From the NCBI GenBank assembly GCA_026702635.1, contig JAPPBZ010000184.1, forward strand, positions 1 through 6,249: a stretch of DNA of 6,249 nt. Reading direction: 5' to 3'. How positions within the stretch are numbered: position 1 is the stretch's first letter; each line of letters begins with the position of its first letter. This DNA is from Bacteroidota bacterium. GTDB lineage: Bacteria; Bacteroidota; Rhodothermia; Rhodothermales; Bin80. Positions 1 to 5,503 of this stretch are shown piece after piece. The translations under genes were made by a program, and so were the position numbers. The notes beneath the pieces were generated by a model. That model was not told the DNA's origin. It did no database searches and saw only the letters and a program-made list of their open reading frames with translations.

Positions 1-131
1 ATTCACGCTTGATTACCTTGTTGAAGTTGGGTAAACTTGTCCGCTCTTCCCAGAAAGAATGAGACCATGTCTAAAAAATTTGATGTCGTAAAATGCGCAG
101 CATGGTTCCAATACAGCTTGAGATCGTATCA

Positions 132-173
132 CCATTAACTGGAGTTGACCTAGCATTAACTGCAGGACATCTT
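132..173. repeat. Imperfect 21-bp tandem direct repeat upstream of parC
   Basis: The 9-mer CATTAACTG occurs at 133-141 and again at 154-162, exactly 21 bases apart. Aligned in full, units 132-152 and 153-173 agree at 14 of 21 positions. The spacing is two helical turns, which would put both copies on the same DNA face as a pair of protein sites would be. It is also a multiple of three, and in the 93-206 frame the copies read as related heptads (PLTGVDL and ALTAGHL). The repeat is seen directly; any regulatory or coding role is a guess. Confidence 0.5.
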
Positions 174-248
174 ATCAGAATCGTAGCAAGTATGAAAGGA
201 ACATGATGTTTTTGGCAGTATTTTCATGGAATAAACCAGATCTGTGCT

Positions 249-254
249 GAGGGG
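249..254 (+). promoter_or_regulatory. Purine-rich GAGGGG abutting the parC start codon
   Basis: The bases just before the parC ATG read GAGGGG. The composition resembles a Shine-Dalgarno sequence, but it ends directly at the start codon, closer than the usual 5-9 base spacing. It may be a weak or atypical ribosome binding site, or chance. No other in-frame ATG, GTG or TTG lies between the in-frame stop at 204-206 and 255, so the start choice does not depend on it. Confidence 0.3.
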
Positions 255-2573
255 ATGGACCATACAGATTCTGTGCCGCTTCATGAACTTGCGAATTCGA
301 GATATTTGAATTACGCGCTGTCGGTGATTACCAGTAGAGCGTTGCCAGATATTCGAGATGGATTGAAGCCGGTGCAGCGTCGGATCCTGTACGCTATGTT
401 TGCAGGTCTTCGCCTGTACCCCGATGCAAGGTACAGAAAGAGTGCGACTATCGTTGGGGATACCATGGGGAAATATCATCCTCACGGGGACAGTGCAATC
501 TATGATGCAATGGCACGGATGGCACAGACCTTCTCCTTGCGCGACCCGTTGGTAGACGGACACGGCAACTTTGGATCCATTGATGGGGATCGGCCCGCTG
601 CGATGCGATATACAGAGGCAAAATTGCGCCCTCTGGCGATGACCTTTCTGGAGGAACTCCGCCAGAACACCGTTCCGTTCAGGCCAAACTTTGACGCAAC
701 CTTATCAGAGCCGGTAGTCCTGCCTGCGCGTGTTCCGAATCTACTGGTCAATGGTGCGACTGGCATTGCAGTTGGAATGGCGACGAGCATCCCTCCCCAT
801 AACCTAGGTGAAGTTGTGAGTGGAGCCATCTATATGGTGGAGTCATTGCTCCGGCGCTCAGAGCATACCTGGCCTGCAAATGCACTAAACCGTTTGCTAG
901 ATCGCTACGTCCTCGGACCGGATTTTCCAACTGGTGGCAGAATGATGAATTCCAAAGAGGAGTTGCGTCAGATCTACAAGAAAGGTGAGGGGGCAATTGT
1001 TCTGAGAGGGACTTATCAGGTTGAACGTAAATCAAAGGTAGTTATCACCTCTATTCCCTATGCCATCAACAAAAGTGATTTGGTTGAGAAAATTGCCAAT
1101 CATATCGGAGATGGGCGAGTTCCGCAACTAGTGGATATTCGGGATGAGTCCACGGATGATATTCGGATTGTAATGGATTTGAAGCGCGGAGCGAACGTGG
1201 AGGCAGCCATGGGCTATCTCTACAAGTACACGCCACTGGAGTCACGATTCCAGGTCAACCTGACTTGTCTACTCCCAACGATGAATCCACAGATTTGTGA
1301 ACCGAAGCGGATTAATCTGCAGGAAGCCCTGGAGCATTTTCTGCTCTTTCGGCTTGAGGTGGTCACACGTAGGTTGCGATATGAGTTACGGCAACTTGAG
1401 GAGAGGATTCATATTCTTGATGGCTTTGACATCATCTTTGATGAGCTGGATGAGGCGATTAAGATTATCCGGGCTTCAAAGAATAAGGCAGACGGGTCAC
1501 AGCGCTTACGCCACCGGTTTATACTTTCTGAACCTCAAGCGAATGCCATCCTTGAAACGAGGCTCTACAAACTCTCCCAGCTGGAAATCGACGCAGTACG
1601 GGATGAACTCAAAGCCAAGCAAATACGGGCCAAGGAGATTCGGGAGCTGCTGGCCGACGAGCTTGCACGCTGGAAGCTGGTTCGGAATGAACTAAAGGAA
1701 GTACGGCAGAAGTTTTCCACCGAACGGCGTACAACACTCGCTTCGGGGGATGAAGGACTCTATGAGTATTCCGAAGAAGACTTTATTGTGGATGAGGTGA
1801 CCATCTTGATCGTGACTCGTGCTGGTTGGATCAAAAGGCAGGGATCCTATACCGAGATTCAGTCTATTCGTGTTCGAGAAGGAGATGAGGTAGGATGGGT
1901 ACTGGGCACAGGAACACGCTTTACGGTAGTGCTTTGGACGAATTTTGGGCGGGCATACACGATTCGAGCCAATGATATTGTCAGCACGACGGGGCATGGA
2001 ATCCCGTTGCAGAAGTTATTTGATTTTAAGGATAAGGAGCGGGTTGTCGGTGCGATTTCTTGCGATTCCAGAGTATTGCGCACGAGCAAACCCCTAGAGG
2101 AGGACGCTCCTTCCTTAGGGTATCTAGTGGCGGTCACATCCAAGGGGATGGTTCTTCAACAGCAACTACAACTATTTTCTGATGTATCCACGCGCAAGGG
2201 GAGGCTGTGTATGCGTCTGAGTGAAGGAGACGAGGTTTTTGGTGTATGGCCGGTTGCCGGGGATGAATTTGTTTGTTTGGTCTCCCAAAAAGGGCATGCA
2301 ATAATTTTTCCAACAGAGGAGATTCCCTTGATTAGTGGACCGGGGAAAGGCGTTATCGGAATGCGTGTGGCTGCGGAAGATATCCTGATTGGAGCCAATG
2401 TGAGTGCCCAGGTACGCGAGGGAGTTGCTGTCGAAACCCCGCGTGGGCGGCAGGAGATTATTCGTCGAACCAAGTACGAGGTCGCCCGCAGAGGCGGTAA
2501 AGGGCGCAAGATCATCCAGCGGGGAGAGTTGGCGCCCAGCGCGGTTGAACCGCATGAAGTTCCTTTGCCATGA
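255..2573 (+). CDS. parC: DNA topoisomerase IV subunit A (ParC), type IIA topoisomerase breakage-reunion subunit
   Basis: This is the DNA-cutting subunit of a type IIA topoisomerase. Its tyrosine forms a transient 5'-phosphotyrosyl link so that another duplex can pass, and with ParE it decatenates replicated chromosomes in the cytoplasm. The 772 residues run in family order: an N-terminal winged-helix/tower core with RALPDIRDGLKPVQRR (about 28-43), the quinolone region GKYHPHGDSAIYDAM (72-86), and the catalytic Tyr119 within AMRYTEAKL. A helical coiled-coil gate follows at about 355-490. From about 513 there are beta-pinwheel blades, with repeats such as VTRAGWIKR, VTSKGMVL and VSQKGHAII. ATG at 255 is the only start after the in-frame stop at 204-206, and the N-terminus aligns well with ParC/GyrA. 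Ser80 and Asp84 are the quinolone-sensitive type. An ARRGGKG motif near the C-terminus (744-750) resembles the GyrA box, so a GyrA paralogue is the alternative. ParC is preferred from length and from pairing with a ParE-like subunit. Its stop overlaps the parE start. Confidence 0.9.
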   Translation: MDHTDSVPLHELANSRYLNYALSVITSRALPDIRDGLKPVQRRILYAMFAGLRLYPDARYRKSATIVGDTMGKYHPHGDSAIYDAMARMAQTFSLRDPLVDGHGNFGSIDGDRPAAMRYTEAKLRPLAMTFLEELRQNTVPFRPNFDATLSEPVVLPARVPNLLVNGATGIAVGMATSIPPHNLGEVVSGAIYMVESLLRRSEHTWPANALNRLLDRYVLGPDFPTGGRMMNSKEELRQIYKKGEGAIVLRGTYQVERKSKVVITSIPYAINKSDLVEKIANHIGDGRVPQLVDIRDESTDDIRIVMDLKRGANVEAAMGYLYKYTPLESRFQVNLTCLLPTMNPQICEPKRINLQEALEHFLLFRLEVVTRRLRYELRQLEERIHILDGFDIIFDELDEAIKIIRASKNKADGSQRLRHRFILSEPQANAILETRLYKLSQLEIDAVRDELKAKQIRAKEIRELLADELARWKLVRNELKEVRQKFSTERRTTLASGDEGLYEYSEEDFIVDEVTILIVTRAGWIKRQGSYTEIQSIRVREGDEVGWVLGTGTRFTVVLWTNFGRAYTIRANDIVSTTGHGIPLQKLFDFKDKERVVGAISCDSRVLRTSKPLEEDAPSLGYLVAVTSKGMVLQQQLQLFSDVSTRKGRLCMRLSEGDEVFGVWPVAGDEFVCLVSQKGHAIIFPTEEIPLISGPGKGVIGMRVAAEDILIGANVSAQVREGVAVETPRGRQEIIRRTKYEVARRGGKGRKIIQRGELAPSAVEPHEVPLP

Positions 2574-4492
2574 GTTCATATTCAGGAGCAGATATTATTG
2601 TTCTGGAAGGCCTGGAGGCAGTACGTAAGCGTCCAGGCATGTACATCGGAGGTACAGGTAAGCCGGGGCTTCATCACCTACTCTGGGAAATCGTGGATAA
2701 TGGCGTGGATGAAGCGGTAAACGGGCATGCGGATTGCATTGAAGTCACACTCCACAAGGATGCAGCGAGTGTGACGGTCCAGGATAATGGGCGCGGAATT
2801 CCAGTGGATCCTCATCCACAGAAAAAAATCCCTGCCTTGGAAGTCATCCTGACGACCCTGCATTCCGGCGGTAAATTCGAGGGAGATCAGTATGTGACTT
2901 CTGGGGGATTGCATGGGGTAGGGGCCTCGGTCGTGAATGCGCTTTCCAAAGAACTGGTCGCCAGGGTCAAACGCGGAGGAACGACCTACGAACAGCGGTT
3001 TCAGCGTGGGCGTCCAGCGAGTGCACTAGTGGACCTGAACAAGCGTACGCGATTAACGGGGACAAGCATTTACTTTGCCCCGGATCCTCAGATTTTTGAC
3101 TCAGTAGCCTTTGATGCGAGTCAAATCCGGGCACAGCTCGAGATTAAAGCCTACTTAAATCGTGGACTGCGGATCATTTTTAGAGATGAAAATCAGGGGG
3201 AGGAGGTTGAGTTTGTGCATGAGGGGGGGATTGTTGATTATCTGGGACATTTGATCCAAGGTGAGGGAGTATTTCCGGTACACCCGGAGATTTTTTCCAT
3301 CCAGCAGGACACATTCGAGAACGCTGTACGATTGGAGGTCGCGCTCCAATGGACAGAATCAACGCGTGAATGTGTAAAATCTTATGTCAACGGGATCCCC
3401 ACAAATGATGGTGGCACGCATGAGCAGGGGTACAAAGATGCAGTCAGAACGGCAGTTCGCTCTTGGATGGATACGCATAACGCGATCCCTCGTGGAGTTG
3501 AGGTTACCTCCGAGGACATACGTGAAGGACTCTTTGCGGTCATCAATATGTTCATGTCAGAGCCGCAATTTCAGGGGCAGACGAAGGATAAGCTGAATAA
3601 TCCTTCGGCACGCTCACTGGTAAGCGGCACGGTTCGCGTTGCACTGGAGCAGTTCCTGAATTCCCATCCATCGGCCAGTGATGCAATTGGCACTCGTGTA
3701 CTCCAGGCCGCGCGGGCACGTCAGGCGAGCCGAGCCGCTGCAAAATCGGTTCGCGCCAAGGCGCGTCAGCGGAGGCGGCTGATGTTACCGGGAAAATTAG
3801 CAGACTGCTCGTCCATGGATCCCACGGTGGGAGAGCTGTTTATCGTGGAAGGAGATTCAGCGGGTGGTTCTGCAAAGCAAGGCAGAGATCGAAAAACACA
3901 GGCAGTACTCCCATTGCGTGGAAAGGTGTTAAATGCAGAACAGGCAACCACCCAAAAGCTGCGAAACAATACTGAATTGTCCAATGTGGTTCAGGCTCTT
4001 GGATGTGGAATGGGAGACAACCTCGAACCCGATAAACTGCGTTATCATAAGGTGATTCTTCTGATGGATGCAGATTCGGACGGGCATCACATTGCCACAC
4101 TGATGCTAACATTCTTTTATCGCTATATGCGTCCGCTCATCGATCAGGGGCATATCTATATTGCCGAGCCGCCGCTCTACAGACTGGATGCGGGGAAGGA
4201 GACTTATTGGGCGTTGGATGAAGAAGAAAAAAGTCGGATTGAAAGGCGACTAAGACGCAAAAATTCCCGGATCAAGATTGAAGTACAACGCTTCAAGGGT
4301 CTAGGTGAAATGATGCCACAGACGTTGAAAGAAACCACTCTAGACCCGGCGCGGCGTCGAATCCTACAGGTTACCATCCCGGAAAAAACCCGTACAGAAA
4401 CCACGATTGCTGGATTAATGGGGCGGGATTCGTCCGTTCGTTATCGTTTTATTATGGAGAATGCCCGGAAGGCCGAAGACTTGGATGTCTAG
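2570..4492 (+). CDS. parE: DNA topoisomerase IV subunit B (ParE), ATPase subunit
   Basis: This is the ATP-driven subunit that partners ParC; ATP binding closes the N-gate on the transported DNA duplex. Its 640 residues show a GHKL ATPase domain: Glu40 as likely general base and Asn44 for Mg in WEIVDNGVDEA, Asp72 in QDNGRGIP, and the ATP lid GGLHGVG (112-118). The transducer domain carries the QTK loop (337-339). The TOPRIM domain has EGDSAGGSA (427-435), PLRGKVLN (448-455) and DADSDG (500-505), giving metal ligands Glu427, Asp500 and Asp502. QRFKGLGEM (573-581) follows. It lacks the roughly 170-residue TOPRIM insertion of enterobacterial GyrB. The ATG lies inside ATGA with the parC stop, and no strong ribosome binding site precedes it, so coupled translation is likely. 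The last 41 bases overlap the opposing transporter gene. GyrB is the alternative name; the B-subunit family itself is certain. Confidence 0.9.
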   Translation: MSSYSGADIIVLEGLEAVRKRPGMYIGGTGKPGLHHLLWEIVDNGVDEAVNGHADCIEVTLHKDAASVTVQDNGRGIPVDPHPQKKIPALEVILTTLHSGGKFEGDQYVTSGGLHGVGASVVNALSKELVARVKRGGTTYEQRFQRGRPASALVDLNKRTRLTGTSIYFAPDPQIFDSVAFDASQIRAQLEIKAYLNRGLRIIFRDENQGEEVEFVHEGGIVDYLGHLIQGEGVFPVHPEIFSIQQDTFENAVRLEVALQWTESTRECVKSYVNGIPTNDGGTHEQGYKDAVRTAVRSWMDTHNAIPRGVEVTSEDIREGLFAVINMFMSEPQFQGQTKDKLNNPSARSLVSGTVRVALEQFLNSHPSASDAIGTRVLQAARARQASRAAAKSVRAKARQRRRLMLPGKLADCSSMDPTVGELFIVEGDSAGGSAKQGRDRKTQAVLPLRGKVLNAEQATTQKLRNNTELSNVVQALGCGMGDNLEPDKLRYHKVILLMDADSDGHHIATLMLTFFYRYMRPLIDQGHIYIAEPPLYRLDAGKETYWALDEEEKSRIERRLRRKNSRIKIEVQRFKGLGEMMPQTLKETTLDPARRRILQVTIPEKTRTETTIAGLMGRDSSVRYRFIMENARKAEDLDV

Positions 4493-5417
4493 CTGATCGG
4501 CGCTGGGCCGTGATCACACTGCCGCCCGCGACGAGGATCATTCCGATGAGAGATAGGAGATTGGGATAATCTCCAAAGATTATGATTCCCCAGACGACGG
4601 CAAACAGGACTTGAACGTAGCTCACTCCCATGGCCCGAGAGGTTGGCTCCCGGTGCAAACTGCGTGTAAGAAAAATCTGTGCAGTGTGGGTGCAGATCCC
4701 GATCCCGATCAATACCAGCCACTCCGTGAGGGATGGAATTGCATGATAGACGGCTACGAACGGGACAGCTGAAAGTGCGGATACGAACGAGAAATAAAAG
4801 ATGATGACCAATGCGTGATCGGTCTCGCGTAGTTTACGCACAGATACGAATGCGAGGGCAGCCAGAATTGCTCCCAAGATTCCCACAGCGACAGATGGTA
4901 GGTGGAGTCGCTGCACACTGAAAATAAACTCGGGCTGGATGACGAAAATCACTCCAAGGATGCAGATCAAAAAGCCAATCACCATCCCAATGGACAGATG
5001 CTCGCGCAGGATGATGGTCGCCAAGATTGCCGCGAGGCAGGGGGACATGTAAAAAAGTATGGTTGCTTCTGCGAGGGGGAGATTAATCAGGGTCCAGAAG
5101 AAGCACATCAGAGCACCAAATCCGGTCACGCCTCGGAAAATCAACAATTTTTTATTGGACCCCCAAACCGGGACACCAACTGCACGGATTCCCCAGTATG
5201 CTAGGATACTTCCGACCACCCCCCTGATCAGAACAATCTGTCCTGTTGGAATGGTCGTAGAGATCAGCTTTGCCAGCAATGACATCAGGCTGAAGAAGAA
5301 GACCGACAGGATCATGTATCCCAGCCCGATGGAAAACCATGAGAAAGACCGGAGGTTTTTCGCTGGCGGAGAGATAAGATCGTGCGCTGGCTGTAGTTTG
5401 GCTGCTCGCAGGGACAT
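4452..5417 (-). CDS. DMT superfamily transporter with two EamA domains
   Basis: This is a predicted inner-membrane transporter of the drug/metabolite type; the substrate cannot be told from sequence. The 321 residues contain about ten hydrophobic helices, near 29-51, 59-77, 90-110, 115-135, 142-160, 174-194, 203-224, 231-250, 262-281 and 285-304, arranged as two EamA repeats of five. Family-like features are the RG-containing second and third helices, NLPLAEATILFYMSP (112-126), which is the typical end of helix 3 into helix 4, and a short charged tail. Its size fits the family at about 290-320 residues. ATG at 5417 is the only start after the in-frame stop at 5441-5439 and keeps helix 1 whole; I see no good ribosome binding site before it. 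The last 41 bases overlap the 3' end of parE on the other strand. It lies 86 bases downstream of moxR on the same strand, so co-transcription is possible but unproven. Confidence 0.88.
   Translation of the reverse strand: MSLRAAKLQPAHDLISPPAKNLRSFSWFSIGLGYMILSVFFFSLMSLLAKLISTTIPTGQIVLIRGVVGSILAYWGIRAVGVPVWGSNKKLLIFRGVTGFGALMCFFWTLINLPLAEATILFYMSPCLAAILATIILREHLSIGMVIGFLICILGVIFVIQPEFIFSVQRLHLPSVAVGILGAILAALAFVSVRKLRETDHALVIIFYFSFVSALSAVPFVAVYHAIPSLTEWLVLIGIGICTHTAQIFLTRSLHREPTSRAMGVSYVQVLFAVVWGIIIFGDYPNLLSLIGMILVAGGSVITAQRRSARHPSLRPSGHSP
4494..4516. other. Bulged stem-loop just after the parE stop
   Basis: TGATC (4494-4498) pairs with GATCA (4512-4516), and GGC (4499-4501) pairs with GCC (4507-4509). 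That makes an eight-pair stem with a two-base bulge and a five-base loop, beginning one base after the parE TAG. There is no T-run behind it on the plus strand, so it is not a standard intrinsic terminator. It lies inside the coding sequence of the convergent transporter gene, so the pairing may be chance. Any role in ending or stabilising the parE transcript is inference. Confidence 0.25.
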
Positions 5418-5503
5418 ATTTTTACCACACGCTGGTAGTCAACCAGCAGGTCACGGTGATGGATGCGAATGGGGACATTCCCCGCCCAAATGCGAAGGTA
5501 AGA
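5418..5503. other. Intergenic gap between moxR and the transporter gene
   Basis: The gap is 86 bases between two same-strand genes. It has no obvious intrinsic terminator for moxR and no clear sigma-70 promoter for the transporter. It contains a small hairpin flanked by direct repeats, listed separately. A plus-strand frame, 5378-5551, is open across the whole gap and reads like protein, but it lacks a credible start codon, so I do not annotate it as a gene. Confidence 0.6.
5463..5496. repeat. 7-bp direct repeats flanking a small hairpin
   Basis: ATGCGAA occurs at 5463-5469 and again at 5490-5496. Between them GGGGA (5471-5475) and TCCCC (5479-5483) form a five-pair stem with a three-base loop. 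The element lies in the leader of the transporter gene, or equally in the trailer of moxR. It is short enough to arise by chance, and no poly-U follows on the minus strand, so it is not called a terminator. Confidence 0.35.

Larger units (their letters stand above)
1..254. other. Region upstream of parC with no convincing gene
   Basis: No long reading frame covers this stretch on either strand. Two plus-strand frames are open from the left edge and stop at 32-34 (TAA) and 60-62 (TGA). Either could be the last codons of an upstream gene, but the piece is too short to decide. Very short ATG frames lie at 67-138 (23 codons, starting MSKKFDVV) and 93-206 (37 codons), neither with a clear ribosome binding site. 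A possible -35 element TTGACC sits at 145-150, but the hexamer 17 bases further on (CATCTT, 168-173) matches a sigma-70 -10 box poorly, so I do not call a promoter. The parC promoter and 5' leader are expected somewhere here by position alone. Confidence 0.6.

Noticed and set aside
145..173. Possible sigma-70 promoter: TTGACC with CATCTT 17 bases downstream
   Set aside because: The -10 candidate matches only three of six consensus bases and no extended -10 is present. TAAAAT at 89-94 is a better -10 but has no -35 partner.
156..563. 135-codon minus-strand open frame at the start of parC
   Set aside because: Most of it lies antisense to the conserved ParC N-terminus and it shows no motif or ribosome binding site.
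1297..1695. 132-codon plus-strand frame inside parC
   Set aside because: An out-of-frame reading of the well-conserved ParC coiled-coil region, with no protein-family features.
2948..3781. ParE Ala/Arg-rich stretch (residues about 377-403) considered as an inserted basic DNA-binding tail
   Set aside because: Type II topoisomerase B subunits normally have an Ala/Arg/Lys-rich linker between transducer and TOPRIM domains, so this is family-typical.
382..3822. Seven GGATCC hexamers inside parC and parE (382, 573, 1842, 2806, 3082, 3393, 3817) and none elsewhere in the window
   Set aside because: More than the one or two expected by chance, but the sites fall on common codon pairs in several frames (Asp-Pro, Gly-Ser, Ile-Pro, Arg-Ile) and are irregularly spaced, so coding content explains them better than a signal.
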